From NCBI GenBank assembly GCA_900551515.1, contig URWH01000012.1, positions 1-18,270 on the forward strand: a stretch of 18,270 nt of DNA, in the 5' to 3' direction. Under the pieces are notes generated by a model. The model did no database searches. It was not told the DNA's origin and saw only the letters and a list, made by a program, of their open reading frames with translations. This DNA comes from an uncultured Porphyromonadaceae bacterium (lineage in GTDB: Bacteria > Bacteroidota > Bacteroidia > Bacteroidales > Muribaculaceae). Shown here one piece after another: positions 1-7,642 of the stretch. Each line of letters starts with the position of its first letter. Position 1 is the first letter of the stretch. Made by a program: the position numbers and the translations under genes.

Positions 1-52
1 CTCCAAAACCCTCAATAAAGCGAGTTAATTTTGGAACACGGAACTGAACACC

Positions 53-892
53 CTAGCTATTAAATGAACCATGCCACAATCCTTTGATTATAGCAAATAA
101 TTTTTTTGCTTTTTGTCGTTCTCCAAGAATTATGCCACGGGTGGTGAATAGTAGTGTGTGGGCTATGCAGCGGAAGCTTACGGCCTTAGAGCCGTGCTCG
201 CGGTGCTCCCACAGCATATTGCGTATCAGCCGGTAATAGATCGGTGCGGAGTAGTTCGATGTCTCGAAACCGAAGAGCGTGCGTGTCTGTCGTCCGAATT
301 GCTGTTTAAGATGGTGACGGCCTGTAACTATAATCTTGTAGCCGGATTTGCGGGCGCGGTAACAATATTCGCCGTCAACCCAGTAAATCTCATATTTTTC
401 TTTGAATCCGCCCGTCTCCAGGGCTTTTTCTACGTCGATAACCGAACCTGATGTTATCACCGTTTCAGCCTTATGGTCGTCGCAGTCACAATAAAGATTG
501 TTGACGTTAGGGGCATAAACGGCCACGTCGCTCTCCTCGCGGTTGAGTATATCTTTTTTGAAGGCTGCAAAATCCTCAAAAACGCTGTCCTGATCCATGG
601 TCAGAAGCCACTTATATCCCTTATCGGCACAGTAGCGCAGAGCCTCGTTGAGCGGCCGGGCGATGAATGCGTTTTCGCCGTCGCCCATAAATTCCACATT
701 GCCGAATTCCTCTTTCAGCCAACCGAGATCGTCGGCCGAATTGCGCCACACCAGCACCCTTTCAACATCCCCGGCAAAAGCTCCCACATTAGTCCGCAGC
801 AGCTCGCTCTCAGGATGATAACATACAACTATGGCAGCTATATTATTTGATTTTCCCATGTTTTGTGTATCCGTGTCTGCCGGCTGAGCCAT
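53..892 (-). CDS. Glycosyltransferase family 2, rhamnosyltransferase-like
   Basis: A GT-A fold family 2 glycosyltransferase of 279 residues, expected to add a sugar from a nucleotide donor to a lipid-linked polysaccharide intermediate at the cytoplasmic face of the inner membrane. Visible marks are the opening beta strand IAAIVVCYHPES near residue 18, the metal-binding DQD within LLTMDQDSVF near residue 100, the TSGSVIDVE strand, and WVDGEYCYRARKSGY, where the acidic residues fit the catalytic base region. The layout resembles RfbN-type rhamnosyltransferases; donor and acceptor cannot be read from sequence. The first ATG is at 892, but an ATG at 859 (MGKSNN) sits directly before the conserved core and is an equally good start. 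It follows the nuclease gene after 37 nt and is the last complete gene of the operon here. It is less GC-rich than the genes further upstream. The 52 bases beyond its TAG stop hold no recognisable feature. Confidence 0.88.
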   Translation of the reverse strand: MAQPADTDTQNMGKSNNIAAIVVCYHPESELLRTNVGAFAGDVERVLVWRNSADDLGWLKEEFGNVEFMGDGENAFIARPLNEALRYCADKGYKWLLTMDQDSVFEDFAAFKKDILNREESDVAVYAPNVNNLYCDCDDHKAETVITSGSVIDVEKALETGGFKEKYEIYWVDGEYCYRARKSGYKIIVTGRHHLKQQFGRQTRTLFGFETSNYSAPIYYRLIRNMLWEHREHGSKAVSFRCIAHTLLFTTRGIILGERQKAKKLFAIIKGLWHGSFNS

Positions 893-928
893 AATAGAAG
901 TGTCGATTATGCGAAAAGAATTCGGTAA

Positions 929-2029
929 TCAACAGTTTTGATGTTCATCTAATTTAGATTCAATCTCTTTGATGGATGGCATTGTCCCCTCAATCTTTTT
1001 AGGATAGAGTTTTTCAAGCTCATATTCGGAAATTCCGAGAGGCTGGCTGCTTGATTCAAGTGCATACTGAGCTAATGTATTATTTTTCTGCTTACAAATG
1101 AGCAATCCAATTGTTGGATTGTCACGTCCCTCCTTGCGAAGAATATGATTACAAGCAACTACATAACCGCCTAATTGCCCTGCGTCAGCAAAATCAAATT
1201 CACCTATCTTTACTTCTACTACCACATAGCAAGATAGTTTGAGATTATAAAAAAGCAGGTCTATGAATTTTTCTTTCTCTGCTATTTGCAGGCGATACTC
1301 CTTGCCAACATAGGCAAATCCTGTGCCAAGTTCCAAAAGAAAATTTGTTATATTGGTTAGCAATGTGTTTTTTAGTATGCGTTCGTTGTACTTCCCTCGC
1401 AAACCCGTGAAAGAAAAATTATAAGGATCACGTGTAAGATCTTGGGCTAAATCACTATCTACTTCAGGAAGTGCGCTTTTGAAATTTGTTAAGGCTTTTC
1501 CGCTACGCTCATATAGGTTTGTCCCCAATTCATTAAGCAATATATCTCTGCTCCAACTATTCTCTAAAGTCTGACGTACATAGAATAGTGCCTTATCAGA
1601 GTCATTTGAGCATTTGTCAATGATATAGCGGTGGTGTCCCCAAGGAATAGAGAACAAATCGGAATACAATTTTTCCACAAGTTGTGGAAGATTTGTCTTT
1701 TCAGAATCTTCCACAACTTGTGGAAGATTTACAAATTGCTGTTTATAAAGAAGATAAAAACGTTTTGCGTAGCGAATAGAAGTCTCGGATAATCCTTCAA
1801 CATCGGGCATTTCATGTCGCAAATCACGGCTTAATGTGGCGTAGAACTTACTTCCATACTTATTGTCTGCCTGTTTTTCCGCTATGTCCTTGCCAAGCTC
1901 CCAATAATAGTGAAGCATCTCTTTGTTCACTTTTAGTGCAGCTTTGATCTGGCTGCTGCGATAGCGTTTTACGAGATTCTTGAGCCATAAAACGTAATCC
2001 TTATCCAATATGCTGATAGATTTATTCAT
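929..2029 (-). CDS. DUF1016 / PDDEXK nuclease family protein (YhcG type)
   Basis: A 366-residue protein of the DUF1016 family, with an N-terminal DUF1016_N helical domain (about residues 8-160, including YYWELGKDI and the IPWGHH motif near 128) and a C-terminal PD-(D/E)XK nuclease fold. The nuclease residues are visible as D257 in FIDLLFYN, E272-V-K274 in VVVEVKIGEF and Q285 in AGQLGGY, so the site looks intact. The family is predicted to act on DNA and often travels with restriction or mobile genes; a cellular role is not settled. I chose ATG at 2029; an in-frame TTG at 2050 would add seven residues. It starts 31 nt after the stop of the phase-variable GT2 gene, and the perfect palindrome CCAATATTGG (2047-2056) lies in that gap. 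It is visibly AT-richer than the operon around it and has no evident link to polysaccharide synthesis, which suggests later insertion. Residues 101-118 contain a two-copy repeat, annotated separately. Confidence 0.9.
   Translation of the reverse strand: MNKSISILDKDYVLWLKNLVKRYRSSQIKAALKVNKEMLHYYWELGKDIAEKQADNKYGSKFYATLSRDLRHEMPDVEGLSETSIRYAKRFYLLYKQQFVNLPQVVEDSEKTNLPQLVEKLYSDLFSIPWGHHRYIIDKCSNDSDKALFYVRQTLENSWSRDILLNELGTNLYERSGKALTNFKSALPEVDSDLAQDLTRDPYNFSFTGLRGKYNERILKNTLLTNITNFLLELGTGFAYVGKEYRLQIAEKEKFIDLLFYNLKLSCYVVVEVKIGEFDFADAGQLGGYVVACNHILRKEGRDNPTIGLLICKQKNNTLAQYALESSSQPLGISEYELEKLYPKKIEGTMPSIKEIESKLDEHQNC
1673..1729 (-). repeat. Two-copy palindromic direct repeat inside the DUF1016 gene
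   Basis: Two copies of a near-identical 20-base unit, AATCTTCCACAASTTGTGGA on the coding strand (S is G or C), are spaced 36 bases apart. They encode NLPQVVE and NLPQLVE, so the period is exactly 12 codons and copy changes would stay in frame. Each copy is also an inverted repeat. The copy at 1705-1729 has perfect 12-base arms around a single central base; the copy at 1673-1689 has 8-base arms around one base. It sits between the N-terminal helical part and the IPWGHH motif of the protein, probably in a linker. There are only two copies and both are coding, so this is not a CRISPR array. Confidence 0.75.
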
Positions 2030-2060
2030 TATCCTTGATTTATCTTCCAATATTGGTGTT

Positions 2061-3022
2061 TCATCGGCCTAAAGCTTTGCGGCAGCTTACAATAATTTTG
2101 GCCACCGGTCGTAGATGATGGGTCAGGCACCAGGTGATGATTTTCATTTTGGTGTTGAGGTAAGGACAGCCCATGATGTGTTGCCGCTTGTCGGGGTTGT
2201 GGGCGAGGAATGCATCGAATGTGGCAGTGTCGAGTGCCAAAGTGTGGGAGTGGCGGAGCGATCGGTAGGCAAGTGCTTTGCTCAATGGTTTATATGCATT
2301 ATGCTCTTTGAAGAAGCTGATGATGTCGTTATACGCCGATAGTGCTTCTTTTTGTGAGATGGCAGTCATGTTGTGGCAAATTGAGCTGTCGGTCTGCCGG
2401 TAGTTGTAGAGGCAGTCGTCAATGGTTGTGATCTTTTTGGCGAAATACATGCATCGCACCATAAAATGATAGTCCTCGCACCAGCTTATACCCTCCGGGA
2501 ATCTTATTTTGTGCTCTTCGATAAGATGTCGGTTTATCAGACTTCCCCAGGTTACCGTCCATTGGCTTATGATATATCGATTAAGAACGTCTGATTTGTT
2601 TCCGTTGAATGAAATTACCCCCCCCCCCCCGTTTTGTATATCTGATTATCAGCGTATTGAAATTTAAAATCGCACATGGTGATGTCGGCATCCGCCGGCT
2701 TGTGCAGCGCTTCGAGGTAGGTTGGCTCTACCCAATCGTCGGCATCGATAAAGGCTATCCATTGGCCGCGAGCTTTGTCAAGACCGAGGTTTCGGGCTGC
2801 GCTGACTCCGCCGTTGGGCTTGTGGATCGCACGGATGCGGCTATCGTATGCGGCATAGCTGTCACAAATGGCAGGGCTTTCATCGGTCGATCCGTCATCG
2901 ACAAGGAGCAGCTCAAAATAGCTGAACGTTTGTGTGAGGATGCTGTCGACACATTGACGCAGATAGCGTCCGGCATTGTACACCGGCACTATTATGCTGA
3001 TTTCAGGATTGGTCAAGAGCAT
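2061..3022 (-). CDS. Phase-variable glycosyltransferase family 2, out of frame (OFF) at a G13 tract
   Basis: One GT2 gene is split by a frame change at a run of 13 G. From ATG at 3022, whose first 20 nt overlap the end of the pyruvyl transferase gene, the frame encodes ISIIVPVYNAGRY (residues 9-20), VDDGSTDESP (41-50), NGGVSAARN (70-78) and the donor/metal motif FIDADDW (91-97). It then runs into the G tract at codon 131 and stops at TAA (2615-2617), giving 135 residues. With one more G (or two fewer) the frame continues through VISFNGNKSD and GISWCEDYHFMVRCMYFAKK, with the catalytic ED at residues 183-184, to TGA at 2061-2063. That product would be 320 residues, a usual length for such capsular GT2 enzymes. 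With 12 G it also stops early. The downstream half shows no other damage, which argues for a reversible switch over decay, although a homopolymer length error is possible. Donor and linkage are unknown. Confidence 0.85.
2618..2630 (-). repeat. Poly-G (13) simple-sequence tract, putative phase-variation switch
   Basis: A run of 13 G on the coding strand (13 C as given) between AAAAC and TAATTTC. The first G is the third base of codon 131 (ACG) and the other twelve make four glycine codons followed directly by TAA. Tract lengths of 11, 14 or 17 would restore the 320-residue GT2 frame; 12 and 13 do not. Long G runs are classic substrates for slipped-strand mispairing in other bacteria. No comparable run was seen elsewhere in this GC-rich window. 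Confidence 0.9.
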
Positions 3023-4112
3023 TTTTGAGGAATTTGAGTGATTCGGCGCGCAATGGTTCGAGGCGGTGGCGTCCGGCGGCGAAGAGCCGTGCGGTTTCGG
3101 TTGGGTCGACAAGCGTTTCGGGCTCTTGGGCAACGTGCTGCAGTCCGGTGATATTCAGCAGGTTGTTGACGCGGGCGTCACTTGCGCCATCATAAGCGTA
3201 GAGCTGACGGTCAAAGAGCAGAGAGAACACCACAGCGTGGAACGATCCCGACACCACAAGCTGCGCATTGGCCAACAGGTTGAGAAATTCTGCCGGTCCT
3301 ACGGCGTTGACAATCTTTAAATCGCGCCGGTGAGTCCATTTGACTGAAAAGCCGTTGGAAACCACTATCGGCATCTTGAATTTTTCCGACAGGCGCGTGG
3401 CCTCCTGAAGCACTTCGTCGGAGTTCCACGGAGAGTAGTACAATATGTAGTCGCCTTTGACAATCGACTCTGGTTTAATGATTTGTTGCCATTGCTTCCG
3501 TGTCAGAAGGAGCGTCGGGTCAACGGTCACTGCTGGGTGCCGGCCGATGATCGTTTCAAGTCGGTCGGCGGTGCGCTCTTCGCGCACTGATATTGCCGAA
3601 AAACTTTCGAGGTCGGCGCGTATCTGCGCGTCAAATACCTTTGCCACCTGCTCTTCGGGGCATGGTCCCATGCTCGGTGCATAGGCTATCTTGCGGCATC
3701 CCTCCGGCGCAAACGGCAGGAAGAAAGCGCGGTCGTGGTCAAAACATATTGTGTTCCAGATCTGGTCGCTGCCGGCTATGATGGCGTCATAAGGCAAATT
3801 CGCCGCGCGAAGCTGTTCCAAAGATTTGTAGGTCTCCTCTGAAACATGCAGATTTTCATGGAGAAAACGCTCGAAGAGATGATATTTTTGATTGTCATTG
3901 CGGGCTATCCGCGGATACATAATTGCTTTTGCGATGCCGCGCAGGCCGCCTTTGGCGTAAAACGGCCGATAAAAACGGCGCTGACGCTGGGTGCGGAAGT
4001 TGATTATCTCGCATTCGTGGCCGAGCGACAGCACTGTCTGCTGCAGGGCGTAGGCCTGAAGCATGGAGCCGTAGTTGTGCGAGGCGTGAAATGTCAATAT
4101 TCCTGTCTTCAT
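3003..4112 (-). CDS. Polysaccharide pyruvyl transferase family protein
   Basis: A 369-residue member of the polysaccharide pyruvyl transferase family (CsaB/WcaK-like), which typically moves pyruvate from phosphoenolpyruvate to a sugar to form an acidic ketal on surface polysaccharides. The N-terminal HASHNYGSMLQAYALQ, the AGSDQIWN motif (near residue 117), YAPSMG, SVREERT, VDPTLLL and the late VSGSFHAVVFSLL are typical of the family. The last motif holds the His-containing donor-binding region. Its ATG at 4112 comes 3 nt after the stop of the GT14-like gene, and its 3' end overlaps the start of the phase-variable GT2 gene by 20 nt. An FrhB-type iron-sulfur protein is encoded in the same operon, a pairing common in polysaccharide loci. 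The actual substrate is unknown, and some family members may transfer other groups. Confidence 0.9.
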   Translation of the reverse strand: MKTGILTFHASHNYGSMLQAYALQQTVLSLGHECEIINFRTQRQRRFYRPFYAKGGLRGIAKAIMYPRIARNDNQKYHLFERFLHENLHVSEETYKSLEQLRAANLPYDAIIAGSDQIWNTICFDHDRAFFLPFAPEGCRKIAYAPSMGPCPEEQVAKVFDAQIRADLESFSAISVREERTADRLETIIGRHPAVTVDPTLLLTRKQWQQIIKPESIVKGDYILYYSPWNSDEVLQEATRLSEKFKMPIVVSNGFSVKWTHRRDLKIVNAVGPAEFLNLLANAQLVVSGSFHAVVFSLLFDRQLYAYDGASDARVNNLLNITGLQHVAQEPETLVDPTETARLFAAGRHRLEPLRAESLKFLKNALDQS

Positions 4113-4115
4113 TTG

Positions 4116-4955
4116 TTATGGGAGCTGATCGATGAGGGCGGCGCTTTCCGGCAGATGCACCTTGCGGGCGAAGAGGCAGCCGGAGGCGGTGAGTGCGTCG
4201 AGGTCGGCGGCTGTGAGCGTACGCGGTCCCGCGGGGGTGAAATCGGTAAAGAGCACGTCGGGCGAGATGAGGCAGTCGGAGCCGCAGGCGTGCAGTATGG
4301 CCGGAATGAATATCTCGTCGGCGCAGAACGCATGATGCATGCGCCGGAGCACATAGGCTTTGGACTGAAGCACAGCCGGCAGATCGTCGCGCCCGACCGA
4401 CACCCAATTGGAGTGCTTGCCGTGGAAATAGCTGTAGTCGCGGCGCACCCATCCGCGCTGCATGGCGAGCGTCAGCGTGTGCCATAGGCGGCCGGCTGCC
4501 GCCGCAAGGCGGTTGCGGCTGCGAAGCAGACGCAGGCTGAAATGATAGTAGCCGAGCTTGTGGCGCAGCTCTGTGTCGGTCCATTCGCCTTCGGGAAGCA
4601 CCGACAGGCCGCCGCAGGCGTCAAACCACGCGAGTATCTCTCCGATCGGTTTCAGCGGCCAGTGTGTGCCCGAGATGATGTGGCGATAGCTGTAGTCGCT
4701 TTCGGCTGAGGTTTCGAGCATCGCATATTCGGCTTCGACCTGCGAGATGTGGCCCCAGCGCACATCCAGGCGCGGCTCTGTCGAGATGAGGCGGCTGCGC
4801 CGTGTGGTGATGGCCGAGCCGTCGAATGGCGCTTTGCGGTCGATGTGGAGATAGATGTCGACGCGGTCGTGGTCGATGCGGTCGATGAGCCGCTGCAGCA
4901 GCTGCGGCTGCTCATGGGCCATGATCAGGAAGGCGTGTCTGTCTGTCGGCGTCAT
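4116..4955 (-). CDS. GT14 core-2/I-branching enzyme-like glycosyltransferase
   Basis: A 279-residue protein resembling bacterial members of the core-2/I-branching beta-1,6-N-acetylglucosaminyltransferase family (GT14). Motifs in order are FLIMAHEQP (9-17), IYLHIDRK (34-41), VRWGHISQVEAEYAML (65-80), ISGTHWPLKP (94-103), KHSNWVS and CADEIFIPAIL. These match the usual family pattern, including the SG-x-x-x-PL signature and an acidic DE near the C-terminal part. In bacteria this family usually acts as a cytoplasmic transferase in capsule or exopolysaccharide synthesis; GlcNAc as donor is assumed only from the family name. Its ATG overlaps the stop of the flippase gene by 4 nt (ATGA). It ends 3 nt before the pyruvyl transferase start, consistent with tight co-translation. 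Confidence 0.88.
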   Translation of the reverse strand: MTPTDRHAFLIMAHEQPQLLQRLIDRIDHDRVDIYLHIDRKAPFDGSAITTRRSRLISTEPRLDVRWGHISQVEAEYAMLETSAESDYSYRHIISGTHWPLKPIGEILAWFDACGGLSVLPEGEWTDTELRHKLGYYHFSLRLLRSRNRLAAAAGRLWHTLTLAMQRGWVRRDYSYFHGKHSNWVSVGRDDLPAVLQSKAYVLRRMHHAFCADEIFIPAILHACGSDCLISPDVLFTDFTPAGPRTLTAADLDALTASGCLFARKVHLPESAALIDQLP

Positions 4956-6493
4956 GAGGCTATGCTTTTCTTTTTTCTTGAAAGACGCGAAGTGATGGCG
5001 TTTCTCACGAAGTTGCGCTCGCCGGCGTCAAGCCCGAGAACCCAGATGGTGATGCCGGTGCTCAGCAGCGACGCCGGCACGAGGATTATGATTCGCAGAT
5101 AGCCTTGTGGCATGGCAAGATATATGGCTAACGGAACGATGACTGACACTGATGCCACGAGAAGGCATCGGCCTATGACGTCGCGGAAATAGACCCGCAA
5201 CGGCATAAGCAACTGTCGGCTGATGAATTTCAACCGCGCCAAATGGCCGGTGGCGGTCATCACTATCGCCACGATGAAAGGCGTCCATATCGGGCATCCG
5301 ACTTTCAGCAGCAGATAGGCCACAGGCAGGTTGAGCAGCAGGATCGAGCCTACGACTATCTGATACCACTTGATCTTTCCGGTGGCCATCAACGCGGTGA
5401 TCGACGGACCGCCGAACACCTCTATAAGCGCTTCGGAGATCACCAGTACGGTGAACATCGGCGCATAGCCGGGCACTTCTACAAGCCACAGCCCCAAAAG
5501 AAACGACACTTCGAAACACACCGGTATGGCCGGAATCAGCAGCAGGAAAAAGCTTATTTTCGAACTGCGGCACAGCAGGCGGTGGGTGGCCTGGAGGTCA
5601 TCGGCGGCATAGTTCTTGGTCAGCTGCGGATTGACGGCGCTCTGAAAGCCGTTTTGCAGACTCAGAATCGCGCTTTTCACCTGATACGACACTCCGCGGG
5701 CGGCGTTGATCACCGGTCCGCCGAACAGGTTGAGCACTATGTTGATGCCCTGATCCTTGAGCGTCCACGCTATGGTGCCGAACATGTTCCACCCGCTGAA
5801 CGTGGCCATCGACTTGACTATGCTGCGGTCGTGGCGCAGGTTGACGGCTGTGTGGGGAAACTGCCGCCGCACGTAAATCATCTGTATCCCTACGGATGCC
5901 ACCGTGATCATCAGGAAGAGTATCGCCCAGATTATCAGCTTGTCGTAGTTCCACCAATAGAGCGATATCACTATGGCGAGTTTGGCAAACGATTCGCCCA
6001 TCCCCACGTATGCCACTACGTTCATCCGCTCGTGGGCGTTGATGGTGGCCGAAAACGGCGAGTTGATTATACTGAGTATCATGCCTATAATGGCTGCCTG
6101 ATAAACCCAGTTGGCTGCTGTCAGACGTCCGACAGGTATCACGAGCCGGTGGTTGACAAACCATAGTCCTACGGTTTCGGCCACCACTAAAACGAGCAGG
6201 GCGAGGCAGCACTGTATCACTAACGAGGTGTTGAACACGCGGTTGTACGCGGCAAAGTCTTTGCGCCCAAGCTCGAAAGTGAGGTAGCGGCCTATGGCCA
6301 CGTTGAACGAGCCGTTGACAAACGCCATCATCGCAATCAGGCCTCCCACCACGTTGTAGATACCGAAATCGCTCACGCCGAGCACCTCGAGTATCATCCT
6401 CGAAGTGTAAAGCCCTATCACCATCGCAACAAACGTGCGGATGTAGAGAAATATCGTGTTGCGGGCTATGCGGCGGTTGTCGTCGGCATTCAT
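4952..6493 (-). CDS. Wzx-type polysaccharide repeat-unit flippase (MATE-like / MOP superfamily)
   Basis: A 513-residue integral inner-membrane protein of the MOP exporter superfamily, expected to flip undecaprenyl-linked oligosaccharide units to the periplasm. It begins RRIARNTIFLYIRTFVAMVI, followed by YTSRMILEVLGVSDFGIYNVV, a combination typical of Bacteroidetes capsule/O-antigen flippases. It continues with many hydrophobic segments, such as CCLALLVLVVAETVGLWFV, LIIWAILFLMITVASV and FFLLLIPAIPVCFEVSFLLG, roughly 12-14 in total. The start ATG (6493) overlaps the stop of the upstream FrhB-like gene by 4 nt, and its own stop overlaps the next gene by 4 nt. Its presence without a visible polymerase (Wzy) suggests the rest of a Wzx/Wzy locus lies past the left edge. 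Substrate specificity cannot be read from sequence. Confidence 0.9.
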   Translation of the reverse strand: MNADDNRRIARNTIFLYIRTFVAMVIGLYTSRMILEVLGVSDFGIYNVVGGLIAMMAFVNGSFNVAIGRYLTFELGRKDFAAYNRVFNTSLVIQCCLALLVLVVAETVGLWFVNHRLVIPVGRLTAANWVYQAAIIGMILSIINSPFSATINAHERMNVVAYVGMGESFAKLAIVISLYWWNYDKLIIWAILFLMITVASVGIQMIYVRRQFPHTAVNLRHDRSIVKSMATFSGWNMFGTIAWTLKDQGINIVLNLFGGPVINAARGVSYQVKSAILSLQNGFQSAVNPQLTKNYAADDLQATHRLLCRSSKISFFLLLIPAIPVCFEVSFLLGLWLVEVPGYAPMFTVLVISEALIEVFGGPSITALMATGKIKWYQIVVGSILLLNLPVAYLLLKVGCPIWTPFIVAIVMTATGHLARLKFISRQLLMPLRVYFRDVIGRCLLVASVSVIVPLAIYLAMPQGYLRIIILVPASLLSTGITIWVLGLDAGERNFVRNAITSRLSRKKKSIAS

Positions 6494-7623
6494 CGGTGGA
6501 GGAGTTTTTCGGCGGTGCGTCGCAGCAGCGACGGCAGGTTCGACAGGTGCGCGGCCGCGTCGAACGGCAGCAGCGGATAGAGCAAAGCAAAGAGTCGTGC
6601 CGTCGGACGGCGCTGGAACGGATGTCGCAATTGCGGATTGCCGGCGATCGCCTCGTCGGCCTCACGCTCTATGGCGTTGAGCTCGGGGCGTATTTCCTCA
6701 AATAGTCGGACGCCGGCCACACTGACGGGCATGACCGCCGACAGACCGTTGCGTGCCGCTTCGGGCAGGCTGCCACGATCGCCGTAGCCCCAGAAATCGC
6801 CGATGGTGATATCCGAGGCGCGACGGGGTCGGGCGTAGCCGCAACTGTAGCATGATGGACGGAATGTCTTGCCGCTGAGAAATGCCGAGTAATAGCAATC
6901 AGGATGTTTCTCGCCGAACACTTTGCCGGAATAGATCATGTTGCCTTCGGCTGTCAGGCGCAGGTCAAACGTGCCGTTGCTGCGGAAGCTGATGTGGTCA
7001 GCATTGCGACCTTTCATTATCGGGCGCAGATGGTCGGTGAGCATCTTTTGCGACGGCACGCCATGGCATATAAGCTCTACGGTGATGAGATTCCCGTTGT
7101 TGCAGCTGCGACAGCATCCGCGGGCGGCGGCACACTGGCATGGCGTGCCTGTGAAGAGCACCGTCGCGCCGGCACGCAGATCGTCGCGCAGCATCCGGTA
7201 GATGCCGCGGGTGTCGCTCTGCACATATTTCGATCCTTGCAGCCGTGACAATGCGGCCACGTCGTCGATGCGCACATGGTGGACGGTGAGGCCGTCGGCC
7301 GCGCAACCATACACCACGCCGCCCCGCTCGATCACATGGCGTCCGAGCAGATAGGCCGCACCTCCCGACGCGCTGCGCCGGTGTATCTCCGGCTCGCGCG
7401 ACCATGCGGCGTAGGCGGTGGCGGGCTTTGTCATCGCGGACTCATCGGCAGGTATCGGACACACTCGTTCACACAGTCCGCACTCGACGCACCGCTGTGT
7501 GTCGACACGCGCATACATAAAGCCGTGACGGTCGGGTCGCATCTCAATGCAGTGACGGGGGCACACATCTGTGCACGCTCCGCAACCGCAGCATTCGCTC
7601 TTCTTTTTACCTGCTACCGACAT
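6490..7623 (-). CDS. Coenzyme F420 hydrogenase/dehydrogenase beta-subunit (FrhB) family iron-sulfur protein
   Basis: A 377-residue protein with two ferredoxin-type 4Fe-4S motifs at the N-terminus, C11-x2-C14-x2-C17-x3-C21-P and C45-x2-C48-x2-C51-x3-C55-P. They are followed by the FrhB N-terminal domain (SGGAAYLLGRHVIERGGVVY, TVLFTGTPCQCAAAR) and the C-terminal domain with FRPSCYSCGYARPRRASDIT and GDFWGYG. Family members are flavin/iron-sulfur oxidoreductases; those in polysaccharide loci have no settled reaction, and F420 use is unlikely in this lineage. The reading frame is open up to 7719, but ATG at 7623 (MSVAGKKK) fits best. It lies just before the first cluster motif and 19 nt after the stop of the HAD gene, whereas the upstream stretch is unlike the family and overlaps that gene. 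Its stop overlaps the flippase start by 4 nt. Confidence 0.9.
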   Translation of the reverse strand: MSVAGKKKSECCGCGACTDVCPRHCIEMRPDRHGFMYARVDTQRCVECGLCERVCPIPADESAMTKPATAYAAWSREPEIHRRSASGGAAYLLGRHVIERGGVVYGCAADGLTVHHVRIDDVAALSRLQGSKYVQSDTRGIYRMLRDDLRAGATVLFTGTPCQCAAARGCCRSCNNGNLITVELICHGVPSQKMLTDHLRPIMKGRNADHISFRSNGTFDLRLTAEGNMIYSGKVFGEKHPDCYYSAFLSGKTFRPSCYSCGYARPRRASDITIGDFWGYGDRGSLPEAARNGLSAVMPVSVAGVRLFEEIRPELNAIEREADEAIAGNPQLRHPFQRRPTARLFALLYPLLPFDAAAHLSNLPSLLRRTAEKLLHR

Positions 7624-7642
7624 CGCTATGAATGAGTGTGTT

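Noticed and set aside
1..52. Start of a further gene at the left edge
   Set aside because: A short in-frame stretch continues after the GT2 stop, but no start codon with a supported frame can be seen in so few bases.
1673..1729. CRISPR-like repeat
   Set aside because: Only two copies, both within an open coding frame at an exact codon multiple, with no spacer array or cas genes nearby.
2618..3133. Upstream extension of the GT2 frame to 3133
   Set aside because: The extra 37 residues are unlike GT2 proteins and overlap the 3' end of the pyruvyl transferase gene by 131 nt; ATG at 3022 sits right before the conserved first strand.
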